Of a stretch of DNA of 64,000 nucleotides, positions 30,727-39,676 are shown piece by piece. This DNA is from Rubrivivax sp. (GTDB lineage: Bacteria; Pseudomonadota; Gammaproteobacteria; Burkholderiales; Burkholderiaceae_C). The notes under the pieces are model-generated. The model made no database searches. It was given only the letters and a program-made list of their open reading frames with translations, and was not told the DNA's origin. Position 1 is the first letter of the stretch. The number at the start of each line of letters is the position of its first letter. The stretch lies in contig JADJHR010000011.1 in the NCBI GenBank assembly GCA_016707445.1, positions 62,001-126,000 of the forward strand, given 5' to 3'. Made by a program: the position numbers and the translations under genes.

Positions 30727-31737
30727 ATGCAAGGTGTGAAGAAGCTGGCGCGACGCGCCTTCGTGATGTCAGTGCTGGCCGTCGCGGCCAGTGGCGCCCT
30801 GGCGCAATGGAAGCCGACACGGCCGATCAATCTGATCGTGCCCTGGGCCGCCGGCGGGTCGACCGACCAGGTGACGCGGGTTGCCGCAGCCGAGATCGAA
30901 AAGGCGCTGGGCCAGACCATCGTCATCATCAACCAGCCGGGTGCTTCGGGCGCGATCGGTACCAAGAGCGCGCTCGACGCGCCCAAGGACGGCTACACCT
31001 GGACGGCCGGTGCCGCCCAGGATCTCGGGGCCTACCAGACGCTGGGCTCCGTCAACACCAGCATCAAGGACTGGCACCTGTTCCTGAACGTCGCCAACAT
31101 CCAGGTGATCGGCGTGAACCCCTCGCGGCCCTGGAAGACCGCCAAGGAACTGCTCGACGACATGAAGGCGCGGCCCGGACAGATCAGCGTCGCCACCGCC
31201 GGCGTCACGTCGGCGGCGCACAACGCGATGGACCAGATCGTCAAGGCCACCGGCGTGAAGTACAAGGAAGTCTCGTATGACGGCGGCAATCCGGCGGTGA
31301 TCGCCACCGTGTCCGGCGAGGCCGACCTCACCACGCAACTCGCCGTCGAACAGGCCGACATGATCCGCGGCAAACGCCTGCGCCCGCTGGCCGCTGTCAG
31401 TGACAAACCGCTGGAACTCGAAGGCTACGGCGTCATTCCGCCGTTGTCGGCCACGGTGCCCGGCTTCACCGCGCCGGCCAACTACTTCGGCATCTTCCTG
31501 CCAAAGGGTGTTCCCGACGAAGTGGTCAAGACTCTCGAGAAGATCTGGGCCGAAAAGATTGCCAAGAACGAAGCCCTGAAGAAGTACGCGACCAGCCGCG
31601 GTGCGCTGTTTGACCCGCTGTACGGCGATGCGGCGCAGAAGGCCGTATTCCCCGCCGTACAGAGCAACGCCTGGAACCTCTTCAACAGCGGCAAGGCCAA
31701 GGTATCACCGGACACGGTGGGCATCGCCAAGCCTTGA
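30727..31737 (+). CDS. tctC: Tripartite tricarboxylate transporter receptor (Bug/TctC)
   Basis: The periplasmic binding protein of a TTT system. The signal peptide ends at about GALAQ (residue 27). It shows the Bug pattern: RPINLIVPWAAGGSTDQVTR, IINQPGASGAIGTKSALDAPKDGYT, the ligand loop VATAGVTSAAHNAMDQIVKATG and YDGGNPAVIATVSGEADL. The ATG at 30727 has GGAG 8 bp upstream and is preferred over the ATG at 30709. Bug proteins bind carboxylates such as citrate or sugar acids. The genes tctB and tctA follow at 8 and 33 bp. Confidence 0.92.
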   Translation: MQGVKKLARRAFVMSVLAVAASGALAQWKPTRPINLIVPWAAGGSTDQVTRVAAAEIEKALGQTIVIINQPGASGAIGTKSALDAPKDGYTWTAGAAQDLGAYQTLGSVNTSIKDWHLFLNVANIQVIGVNPSRPWKTAKELLDDMKARPGQISVATAGVTSAAHNAMDQIVKATGVKYKEVSYDGGNPAVIATVSGEADLTTQLAVEQADMIRGKRLRPLAAVSDKPLELEGYGVIPPLSATVPGFTAPANYFGIFLPKGVPDEVVKTLEKIWAEKIAKNEALKKYATSRGALFDPLYGDAAQKAVFPAVQSNAWNLFNSGKAKVSPDTVGIAKP

Positions 31738-31745
31738 TTGCGACG

Positions 31746-32303
31746 ATGACTGATCCTGCACCCGAGCCCGCAGCCCACGAACCAGAGGTGGCCGAAGCCG
31801 ATGCGCCGCGTGCGGACTTTCGCGGTGCCATGGGCTGGTTTGCGCTGGGTCTGGCGGTGGTGATTGGGTCGTTGCGCATGGACAGGCTGGAGGCACAGCA
31901 CATCAATCCGGTCACCGTGCCCGGCCTCTTGCCGGGCTTGCTGGGTGTGGGCATGGTCTTGCTCGGCGCCGTGCTGGGCTTGCGCAGCTGGCGCCGCGGC
32001 GCCTTCCATCTGGCCGTGGCTGCGCCCAGCACACTCGACCGTGAACAGAGCAAGCGCGTGTGGCTCGCGATCGTGCTTTGCAGCGGGTACGCGGTGGTCC
32101 TCGTGGGTCACGGACTGCCGTTCTGGCTGGCCTCGATGGTGTATGTCACGGCGGCCATCCTCGTGTTCCGTCGCATCAGCCTCGATCCGGTCGAACGCCG
32201 GCTCTCGCCGCGAAGCGTGATGCAGGCCGTCGTGATCGGCGCCGCCACCTCGGTGGTGACCTGGCTGGTCTTCGAGCGCCTGTTTCTCGTACGCCTGCCC
32301 TGA
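31746..32303 (+). CDS. tctB: Tripartite tricarboxylate transporter small membrane subunit TctB
   Basis: A 185-residue protein with four hydrophobic segments, the TctB layout. The pattern AMGWFALGLAVVIGSLRMDRL, INPVTVPGLLPGLLGVGMVLLG and the C-terminal VTWLVFERLFLVRLP is family-typical. The cytoplasmic N-terminus is acidic. It works with TctA in the inner membrane. The start at 31746 is chosen over the TTG that overlaps the tctC stop. Confidence 0.88.
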   Translation: MTDPAPEPAAHEPEVAEADAPRADFRGAMGWFALGLAVVIGSLRMDRLEAQHINPVTVPGLLPGLLGVGMVLLGAVLGLRSWRRGAFHLAVAAPSTLDREQSKRVWLAIVLCSGYAVVLVGHGLPFWLASMVYVTAAILVFRRISLDPVERRLSPRSVMQAVVIGAATSVVTWLVFERLFLVRLP

Positions 32304-32336
32304 GGCTCCCGGCTTTCCTTTCTGCAAGGTCTCTCG

Positions 32337-33872
32337 ATGCTCCAGGGACTGCAAGATCTCGGCGCTGCCTATGTCAGCTTCATGAACCCGCTCACCCTGC
32401 TGTACGGGTTGGGGGGCGCGTTCGTCGGCATCGTCATGGGCATCCTGCCCGGCCTGTCGGCCACGCTGGCGATCGCGCTGCTCACCACGCTGACGATCAA
32501 GCTCGAAACCAATGACGCCATCCTGGTGCTCATCTGCTCCTACGTCGGCGCGCTGTACGGGGGGTCCCGCACTGCGATCCTGCTGAACATCCCGGGCACC
32601 GCAGCCAACGCGGCCTCGTGCGCCGATGGCTACGCGCTCGCCCAGCAGGGCCAGGCCGGGCGTGCGATCGGCATCGCAACCTCGGGCGCCTTTGTCAGCA
32701 CGCTGATCGGCGTGGTCTGCCTGGCGCTCTTCACACCCTTGTTGTCCGAGGTGGCGTTGCAGTTCGGCGCTTTCGAGTTCTTCTGGCTCGCGCTGTTCGG
32801 CGTCACCATGTCCGGCAGCATCGTCGGCGACGACCCGCTCAAGGGTTGGTTGATGGGCCTGCTGGGCCTGTTCCTGGCGCAGGTCGGGCAAGAAAGCCTC
32901 TACGCCTACAACCGCTTCACCCTCGGCTGGGACGAACTTTCCGGCGGCATTGCGCTGATTCCTGCGCTGGTGGGCGCCTTCGGGCTGGCGGAGGTGCTGA
33001 CGACGCTGGCCAACCCCATCGAACGCAAGATCATCGAACTGAAGGACTCGGTGCTGCCGCGCTTTCGAGAAGTGCTGCAGTACCGCTGGACCGTGCTGCG
33101 TTCGGGCGTCATCGGCGTGTTGACCGGTCTGCTGCCGGGCGTCGGAGAGGACGCCGGCGCATGGATGTCGTACGCCGCGGCCAAGGCCGTGAGCAAGGAG
33201 AAGGAGAAGTTCGGCAAGGGCTCGATCGACGGCCTCATGGCGGCAGAGACCGGCGACATGGCCTCGATTCCCGGCCACATCATTCCGTCGCTGGCACTGG
33301 GCATTCCAGGGTCGGCGCCATCGGCCGTGCTGATGGCCGCCATGGTCATCCATGGCGTGCAGCCCGGACCGATGCTGATGATCCAGCATCCGCAATTCAT
33401 CTACCACGTGGTGGCCATGACCACGCTGGCCTCGGTCACCATCCTGCTGTTCGGCCTGTTCGGCGTGCGGCCGCTGCTGCAAGTCTTGAAAGTGCGTCGC
33501 GCCATCCTCATGCCGATCGTCTTTCTCCTGTGCACGGTGGGCGCCTTTGCATCTGCCTCGCGCTTGTTCGATGTCTACGTGATGCTGGCGATCGGCATCG
33601 GCGCGTACTTTCTGCGCAAGCACCGCTACGAAATGGCGCCGCTGGTGCTGGGCCTGGTGCTCGGCCCGCTGCTGGACAAGAGCCTGAGACGCGGGCTGGT
33701 GCTGTCCGACGGCAGCATCGTCCCGTTTTTCACACGACCGATCGCGATGGGCTTTGCTGCAGTCACCATCCTCACCATCCTGATGTACGTGCCGCCCTTC
33801 AAGAGGCTGGTACATCACCTGAGTGCTGGCCTGGTCGGCAGGGCGCGCAGTCTGCTGGGCAAACGAGCCTGA
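32337..33872 (+). CDS. tctA: Tripartite tricarboxylate transporter large permease TctA
   Basis: A 511-residue permease with about 11-12 membrane segments. Hallmarks are GIVMGILPGLSATLAIALLTTLT near residue 33, GGSRTAILLNIPGTAANAA near residue 75, the mirrored second-half motif GVLTGLLPGVGEDAGAWMSYAAAK, and IPGHIIPSLALGIPGSAPSAVLMAAM. It moves the carboxylate using an ion gradient. Length and motifs are standard. Confidence 0.94.
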   Translation: MLQGLQDLGAAYVSFMNPLTLLYGLGGAFVGIVMGILPGLSATLAIALLTTLTIKLETNDAILVLICSYVGALYGGSRTAILLNIPGTAANAASCADGYALAQQGQAGRAIGIATSGAFVSTLIGVVCLALFTPLLSEVALQFGAFEFFWLALFGVTMSGSIVGDDPLKGWLMGLLGLFLAQVGQESLYAYNRFTLGWDELSGGIALIPALVGAFGLAEVLTTLANPIERKIIELKDSVLPRFREVLQYRWTVLRSGVIGVLTGLLPGVGEDAGAWMSYAAAKAVSKEKEKFGKGSIDGLMAAETGDMASIPGHIIPSLALGIPGSAPSAVLMAAMVIHGVQPGPMLMIQHPQFIYHVVAMTTLASVTILLFGLFGVRPLLQVLKVRRAILMPIVFLLCTVGAFASASRLFDVYVMLAIGIGAYFLRKHRYEMAPLVLGLVLGPLLDKSLRRGLVLSDGSIVPFFTRPIAMGFAAVTILTILMYVPPFKRLVHHLSAGLVGRARSLLGKRA

Positions 33873-33883
33873 AGGCACAGGCC

Positions 33884-34735
33884 ATGAAGCTTGCGCTGTG
33901 CAACGAAGTCTTGCTGCCGCTGCCCTTCGAGCAGCAATGCAGTCTCGCGGCTGCGCTCGGCTACGACGGCCTTGAGCTTGCCCCCTTCACGCTGGCCGAC
34001 GACCCGCTGCGCATCACCGATGCGCAGGCCCTGGCCTTCGCCCGCACCGCACAAGACCACGGCCTGCAGATCACCGGGCTGCACTGGCTGCTGGTGGCGC
34101 CGACCGGCCTGTCGATCGTCAGCAGCGACGGCGCGCTGCGTGAGCGCACGACACAGCTCATGGAGCGCATGGTCGAACTCTGTGCCCTGATGGGGGGACG
34201 CTACCTGGTGCACGGCTCGCCCAAGCAGCGCTCGGTGCCGCCCGACAGCACGCCGCAACAGGCCTGGGATCGTGCGCGCGAATGTCTGGCGCGCGCAGCA
34301 CAGCGCGCGCAGACCTGCAAGGTCACCTACTGCCTTGAGCCGCTGTCGCCGCGCGAGACCGACCTGGTCAACACGGTCGAGCAGGCCGTGCGCATGGTGC
34401 GGGAAGTCGGCACGCCGGCGCTCAAGACCATGATCGATTGCAGCGCGGCCGGCCAGGCCGAGACAGAGACCGTGGCTGCGCTGATGCAGCGCTGGATGCC
34501 GACCGGCCACATCGCCCACGTCCAGGTCAACGACCCCAACCGGCGCGGACCGGGCCAGGGCGCCATGCGCTTCGCGCCGATCCTGCGCAGCCTGCGCACC
34601 ATGCAACGCCTAGGCCACTACGGCGACACGATTGCCGTCGAGCCCTTCGACTATCTGCCCGATGGCCCGGGGTGTGCGGCGCGCGCCATCGGCTATCTGC
34701 GAGGCGTGCTGGAAGGGCTGGACGCCGATGACTGA
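33884..34735 (+). CDS. Sugar phosphate isomerase/epimerase-like protein 1 (AP endonuclease 2 fold)
   Basis: A 283-residue TIM-barrel protein of the xylose isomerase-like family. Likely metal ligands include the Glu of YCLEPLSPRETD, the Asp of MIDCSAAG, the His/Gln of IAHVQVNDPNRRGPG and the Glu of IAVEPFDY. Such enzymes isomerise or epimerise keto-sugars and sugar acids. It starts 11 bp after tctA and overlaps the next gene by 8 bp, so it belongs to the transporter operon. Confidence 0.82.
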   Translation: MKLALCNEVLLPLPFEQQCSLAAALGYDGLELAPFTLADDPLRITDAQALAFARTAQDHGLQITGLHWLLVAPTGLSIVSSDGALRERTTQLMERMVELCALMGGRYLVHGSPKQRSVPPDSTPQQAWDRARECLARAAQRAQTCKVTYCLEPLSPRETDLVNTVEQAVRMVREVGTPALKTMIDCSAAGQAETETVAALMQRWMPTGHIAHVQVNDPNRRGPGQGAMRFAPILRSLRTMQRLGHYGDTIAVEPFDYLPDGPGCAARAIGYLRGVLEGLDADD

Positions 34736-36173
34736 CGCGCCTCGCCTGTCGGTACAGGCCATCGAACTCTACGAACGGCCGGTGCACATGCGGCTGCCGT
34801 TTCGTTTCGGCGTGGTCACGCTGACCCATTGCCCGCAGGCCTTCGTGCGCGTGCGCATTGCCACCTCCGACGGACGCAGCGCCTGGGGCGCCGCCGCCGA
34901 GTTGATGGCGCCCAAGTGGTTCGACAAGAACCTGCAACTGAGTAACGAAGACAACTTCGACCAACTGCGCCGCTCGCTGACGACGGCGCGCGATGCCTAT
35001 CTTTCGCACAGCGGCGCACGCACCGCGTTCGGCCACTTCGCCGACCACTACGCTGCGTTGATCGCGGCAGGCCAGGCCGCAGGCTTGAACCCGCTGATCG
35101 CCTGCTACGGCCCGGCCCTGATCGACCGTGCCCTGCTCGACGCGCTTTGCCGAGCCGAGGCGCTGTCGTTCTACGACGCCATTCGCGGCAACGTGCCCGG
35201 CATGGATGTGCGCCTGTGCGCGGATCTCTCGGGGTTTGACCTCGCCGGCTTCCTGCACGGCCTGGCTCCTGCAGCGCAAATCGCGTTGCGTCATACGGTG
35301 GGCCTGGTGGATGCCATCACGGCTGCAGACGCCGATGTCGACAAGCGCCTGAATGACGGCTTGCCCGAGACGCTCGAGGATGTTGTCGCATCGACCGGAT
35401 GCCGTCACTACAAGCTCAAGGTCAGCGGCGCCGCGGATGCCGACATCGACCGGCTGACCCGCATTGCCGAGGCGCTGGCGCCGGTGGCCGATTGTGTCGT
35501 CACGCTGGACGGAAACGAGCAGTTTCCCGATGCACCGGCAGCCGCCGAGTTCTGGCGCCGCGTGCAGGCAACGCCGGCGCTGCAACACCTGGCCCGCAGC
35601 ACGCTCTATATCGAACAGCCGCTGCCGCGCGCCATCGCGCTCGACACCGACGTGCGACCGCTGGCGGTGATGCGGCCCGTGCTGATCGACGAATCAGATG
35701 GCACCCTGGAAGCCTTTCCACGCGCGCTCGAATTGGGTTACACCGGCGTGTCGAGCAAGCAGTGCAAGGGCATCTACCGTTCGCTGCTCAACGCGGCCCG
35801 TTGCCAGCAGCGCAACGGCGCGGCCAGGCAAACCGGCACGGCGCGATGCTTCATGTCCGCCGAGGACCTCACGACACAGGCCGGCCTGGCGGTGCAACAG
35901 GATCTCGCGCTGGTCAACCTGATCGGCCTTGGCCATGTCGAGCGCAATGGCCACCACTATGTCGACGGCTTTGCGGGCCAGGGCGCGGGCCTCGCCGAAC
36001 GACAAGCCTTCCTTGCCGCGCAACCCGGCCTGTACGAGCCGGCCGATGACAACGTCCGGCTGCGGGTGCGCGACGGACTTCTCGACCTGCGCTCGCTCGA
36101 CCGGCCCGGATTTGCGAGCGGCGCGAACCCCGAATGGCCCACGCTTCAGCCGCTGCAACTGCCCGCGCGCTGA
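34728..36173 (+). CDS. Enolase-superfamily (mandelate racemase-like) enzyme
   Basis: A 481-residue member of the enolase superfamily. The catalytic K-x-K is visible in CRHYKLKVSG near residue 227. The metal ligands fit TLDGNEQF, YIEQPLPR and LIDESDGT, followed by SSKQCKG. The chain is longer than the usual 370-420 residues, with extra sequence at both ends. These enzymes abstract a proton alpha to a carboxylate, usually to dehydrate a sugar acid, which agrees with a carboxylate importer upstream. The substrate is not known. Confidence 0.82.
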   Translation: MTDAPRLSVQAIELYERPVHMRLPFRFGVVTLTHCPQAFVRVRIATSDGRSAWGAAAELMAPKWFDKNLQLSNEDNFDQLRRSLTTARDAYLSHSGARTAFGHFADHYAALIAAGQAAGLNPLIACYGPALIDRALLDALCRAEALSFYDAIRGNVPGMDVRLCADLSGFDLAGFLHGLAPAAQIALRHTVGLVDAITAADADVDKRLNDGLPETLEDVVASTGCRHYKLKVSGAADADIDRLTRIAEALAPVADCVVTLDGNEQFPDAPAAAEFWRRVQATPALQHLARSTLYIEQPLPRAIALDTDVRPLAVMRPVLIDESDGTLEAFPRALELGYTGVSSKQCKGIYRSLLNAARCQQRNGAARQTGTARCFMSAEDLTTQAGLAVQQDLALVNLIGLGHVERNGHHYVDGFAGQGAGLAERQAFLAAQPGLYEPADDNVRLRVRDGLLDLRSLDRPGFASGANPEWPTLQPLQLPAR

Positions 36174-36221
36174 GCGCCGGCGCGGCTTGCAAGCTTTTCA
36201 TCCTTCAACCAGCAACTTGTC

Positions 36222-37385
36222 ATGGCCACCCAACGACTCGGAATCATCATGCACGGCGTCACCGGTCGCATGGGCATGAACCAGCACCTGATCCGCTCGA
36301 TCTGCGCGATCCGCGCCCAGGGCGGCGTCACTCTCGCCAATGGCGACAGGGTCATGCCCGACCCCATCCTCATCGGCCGCAACGCCGAGAAGATCGAGGC
36401 GCTGGCCAAGGCACATGGCGTCGCGCGCTGGGGCACCGACCTCGACCATGCGCTCAAGAACAAGGACGACACGATCTTCTTCGATGCCGGCACCACACAG
36501 ATGCGCCCGACGCTGCTGGCCAAGGCGATCCGCGCCGGCAAGCACGTGTACTGCGAGAAGCCGATCGCGACCAACCTCAACGAAGCGGTCGAGATCGCAC
36601 GACTCGCCGAAGGCTCGGGCTTGAAGCACGGCGCGGTACAGGACAAGCTGTTCCTGCCTGGTCTGCGCAAGCTCGACATGCTGCGCCGCGCAGGCTTCTT
36701 CGGCCGCATGCTGAGCGTTCGGCTCGAGTTCGGCTACTGGGTGTTCGAGGGCGACCTTCAGCCGATCCAGCGTCCGAGCTGGAACTACCGCAAAGAGGAC
36801 GGCGGTGGAATGATCCTGGACATGATGTGCCACTGGCGCTACGTGCTCGACAACCTGTTCGGCGAAGTGAAGTCGGTCTCGTGCCTGGGGGCGACGCACA
36901 TCCCGAAGCGCTGGGATGAAGACGGCAAATCCTATGACGCCACCGCCGACGACGCCGCCTACGCGACCTGCGAACTCACGGGCCACAACGGCGAGCCGGT
37001 GATCGCGCAGATCAACATGAGCTGGGTCACGCGCGTGCGCCGCGACGACCTCGTCACCTTCCACGTCGATGGCACGCACGGCTCGGCCTTCGCGGGCCTG
37101 TCGAGTTGCCGCGCGCAATCACGTGTTGCCACGCCGCGCCCTGTATGGAACCCGGACGAGAAGCAGACCATGAACTTCTTCGACCAGTGGCAAGAGATTC
37201 CGGACTCGCAGGTGTACGACAACGGCTTCAAGATCCAGTGGGAGGCCTTCATCCGCCATGTCGCCGAGAACGCGCCATGGAAGTGGACGCTGCCCGAAGG
37301 CGCCAAGGGCGTGCAGCTGGTCGAGGCCGCACTCGAGTCGTGGAAAGACCGGCGCTGGGTGGACCTGCCGACGCTGAGCATTTGA
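36222..37385 (+). CDS. Gfo/Idh/MocA-family NAD(P)-dependent oxidoreductase
   Basis: A 387-residue dehydrogenase. The N-terminal Rossmann fold has GIIMHGVTGRMGMNQHL, and the sugar-binding hallmark is VYCEKPIATN near residue 110. The C-terminal alpha/beta domain includes EDGGGMILDMMCHWRYVLDNLFGEV, with the expected catalytic Asp/His pair. These enzymes oxidise sugars or inositols at a ring hydroxyl. It is 48 bp after the enolase-family gene in the same direction. Confidence 0.88.
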   Translation: MATQRLGIIMHGVTGRMGMNQHLIRSICAIRAQGGVTLANGDRVMPDPILIGRNAEKIEALAKAHGVARWGTDLDHALKNKDDTIFFDAGTTQMRPTLLAKAIRAGKHVYCEKPIATNLNEAVEIARLAEGSGLKHGAVQDKLFLPGLRKLDMLRRAGFFGRMLSVRLEFGYWVFEGDLQPIQRPSWNYRKEDGGGMILDMMCHWRYVLDNLFGEVKSVSCLGATHIPKRWDEDGKSYDATADDAAYATCELTGHNGEPVIAQINMSWVTRVRRDDLVTFHVDGTHGSAFAGLSSCRAQSRVATPRPVWNPDEKQTMNFFDQWQEIPDSQVYDNGFKIQWEAFIRHVAENAPWKWTLPEGAKGVQLVEAALESWKDRRWVDLPTLSI

Positions 37386-37452
37386 TCGTAGCCCGCACCC
37401 GTCCAGCGATCGTGTCAGGCACTTCTCTTATAAATTTCCGGTGGAGCGCCGC

Positions 37453-38640
37453 ATGGCCCTGACCCTCACACTCCCGACTCCCGGCGGTGCGCTCGCGCCC
37501 TACACGCTGCAGGGCAGCGTGCCCCTGAAGCCGCCCGCTGGCGTGCAGTTCAACCGCATCGCCTATTCGGCGGCGCATGTCGTCGCCGACCCGCTGGCAG
37601 CGGTCGATCCCTGGCTGCAGGCCGCTGTCGACTGGGACACCACGATCGCCTACCGCCGGCACCTCTGGGCGCTCGGCCTCGGCGTGGCAGAAGCGATGGA
37701 CACGGCGCAGCGCGGCATGGGCCTCGACTGGCCGACCTCGCTCGAACTGATCCGCCGATCGCTGGCCGCCGCGGGTGACGTGCCGGGCGCGCGGGTTGCC
37801 TGCGGCTGCGGCACCGACCATCTCGACATCGACAGCGTGAAGAGCGTCGATGACGTGATCCGTGGCTACGAAGATCAGATGGCTGCGATCGAGAAGCTCG
37901 GCGGCAAGCTCATCGTGATGGCCAGCCGTGCACTGGCCCGCGTCGCCAAGAGCCCGGCCGACTACGAGCGCGTGTACGACCGCATCCTGTCGCAGGCGAA
38001 GCAGCCCGTGGTGCTGCACTGGCTCGGCGAGATGTTCGATCCCGCGCTTGCAGGCTATTGGGGCACCGGCAACGTCGATGCGGCGATGGACACGGCGCTC
38101 GGCATCATCGCGGCTCATCCCGACAAGGTCGACGGCATCAAGATCTCGCTGCTCGACAAGGACAAGGAAATTGCCATGCGTCGGCGCCTGGCCCAGGGCG
38201 TGCGCATGTACACAGGTGACGACTTCAACTACGCCGAACTCATCGCGGGCGATGGCCATGGCAGCGAGACCTTCCACGGTCAGAGCGATGCGTTGCTCGG
38301 CATCTTCGACGCGATCGCGCCGGCTGCCAGTTCTGCGCTGAGCGCGCTGGCGCAAGGCGATGTCGAGCAGTTCCACGCGATCCTGGGCCCGACGGTGCCG
38401 CTGTCGCGCCACATCTTCGCGGCGCCCACGCGCTACTACAAGACCGGCGTGGTCTTCATGGCCTGGCTCAACGGCCACCAGAGACATTTCACGATGATCG
38501 GTGGGCAGCAGAGCACACGCTCGCTGCAGCACCTTGCCGAGCTGTTCCGCCTGGCCGATGCGGCCAACGTGCTGGAGCAGCCCGACCTGGCGGCACAGCG
38601 CATGAAGACGCTGCTGACCATGCATGGCGTGGAGGGTTGA
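37453..38640 (+). CDS. DUF993 family protein (DapA-like TIM barrel)
   Basis: A 395-residue protein of the DUF993 family, distantly related to dihydrodipicolinate synthase. Typical blocks are VQFNRIAYSAAHVVADPLA, DWDTTIAYRRHLWALGLGVAEAMDTAQRGMGLDW, the GTDHLDIDS turn and the late KTGVVFMAWLNGHQRHFTMIGGQQS. The Lys in DGIKISLLDKDKE is a candidate Schiff-base residue by analogy only. No activity is established for the family. It lies between the Gfo/Idh dehydrogenase and an epimerase-like gene, a grouping that implies a shared pathway. Confidence 0.85.
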   Translation: MALTLTLPTPGGALAPYTLQGSVPLKPPAGVQFNRIAYSAAHVVADPLAAVDPWLQAAVDWDTTIAYRRHLWALGLGVAEAMDTAQRGMGLDWPTSLELIRRSLAAAGDVPGARVACGCGTDHLDIDSVKSVDDVIRGYEDQMAAIEKLGGKLIVMASRALARVAKSPADYERVYDRILSQAKQPVVLHWLGEMFDPALAGYWGTGNVDAAMDTALGIIAAHPDKVDGIKISLLDKDKEIAMRRRLAQGVRMYTGDDFNYAELIAGDGHGSETFHGQSDALLGIFDAIAPAASSALSALAQGDVEQFHAILGPTVPLSRHIFAAPTRYYKTGVVFMAWLNGHQRHFTMIGGQQSTRSLQHLAELFRLADAANVLEQPDLAAQRMKTLLTMHGVEG

Positions 38641-38644
38641 AGCC

Positions 38645-39676
38645 ATGTCGACCGCACACCTGCCCGAGCGCATCGCCGACCTGGCGCAGCTCGAAGACCT
38701 GTTGTCCACGCCCTCTGCGGCGTTGATCGACACGCTTGCCCGCGTCGATGGCGATCTGATGGTGCTGGGCGTGGGCGGAAAGATGGGCCCGACGCTGGCG
38801 CGCATGGCCAAACGGGCGACGCCGCACCGGCGCGTGATCGGCGTGGCGCGTTTTTCTGAAGCAGGCCTGCGTGAGCGGCTCGAGGTGCACGGCGTCGAGT
38901 GCATCGAAGCCGACCTGCTCTCGCGCGAGGCACTGCGCCAGTTGCCCGATGCGCCGAACATCGTGTTCATGGCCGGCCGCAAGTTTGGTTCGGGCGGCAG
39001 TGAGTGGCTCACCTGGGCCATGAACGCCTGGCTGCCCGCCTTGGTGGCCGAGCGCTTCCCGAACGCGCGCATCGTGGCCTTTTCCACCGCCTGCGTGTAC
39101 CCGTTCGTCGACGTGCACGGGCCGGGCGCGCCGGAAGAACTGGCCCCGACGCCGCCACCGGGTGAGTACGCCAATTCTTGCGTGGGGCGCGAGCGGCTGC
39201 TGCAGCATTTCTCGCACGCGCAAGGCACGGCCGGGCGGCTGATTCGCCTGTCGTACGCGATCGACATGCGCTACGGCGTGCTGCACGACCTTGCCCACAA
39301 ACTGTTGGCCGGCGAGCCGATCGACCTGGCCATGGGCCACGCGAACATCATCTGGCAGGGCGAGGCCAACGACTGGACCCTGCGTGCGCTGGCGCACTGC
39401 GAATCGCCCACCACGCCGTTTAACCTGAGTGGGCCGGCCGTTTCGATCCGCGTTGCGGCACAAGGGCTGGCTGACCGCCTGGGCGTCGCGGCGCATTTCA
39501 CGGGCCACGAGGCAGCCACCGCCTGGCTGGTCGACTGCCGGCGCGCTTTTGCGCTGTTCGGCCCGCCTCAGGTCTCGCTCGAAACGATGCTCGACTGGAC
39601 GGCAGACTGGGTGCGCCGCGGGCAGCCCAGCCTGAACAAGCCCACACATTTCGAAGCGCGTGATGGCAAGTACTGA
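38645..39676 (+). CDS. NAD-dependent epimerase/dehydratase-like protein
   Basis: A 343-residue extended-SDR-like protein. The nucleotide-binding motif is LMVLGVGGKMGPTLARMA near residue 39; note that GxGGKxGP departs from the usual GxxGxxG. The active-site Ser/Thr-Tyr region appears as VAFSTACVYPF, and the usual YxxxK is replaced by YANSCVGRERLL, so the catalytic Lys is missing. It may therefore bind rather than convert a nucleotide-sugar-like ligand, or use altered chemistry. Starts 4 bp after the DUF993 stop. Confidence 0.75.
   Translation: MSTAHLPERIADLAQLEDLLSTPSAALIDTLARVDGDLMVLGVGGKMGPTLARMAKRATPHRRVIGVARFSEAGLRERLEVHGVECIEADLLSREALRQLPDAPNIVFMAGRKFGSGGSEWLTWAMNAWLPALVAERFPNARIVAFSTACVYPFVDVHGPGAPEELAPTPPPGEYANSCVGRERLLQHFSHAQGTAGRLIRLSYAIDMRYGVLHDLAHKLLAGEPIDLAMGHANIIWQGEANDWTLRALAHCESPTTPFNLSGPAVSIRVAAQGLADRLGVAAHFTGHEAATAWLVDCRRAFALFGPPQVSLETMLDWTADWVRRGQPSLNKPTHFEARDGKY

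Noticed and set aside
31482..33878. A 798-codon open frame on the minus strand opposite tctA
   Set aside because: It is a shadow of the GC-rich tctA/tctB genes: its content is His/Gln/Arg/Asp-rich with no family pattern, while the plus strand encodes clear TctA and TctB.
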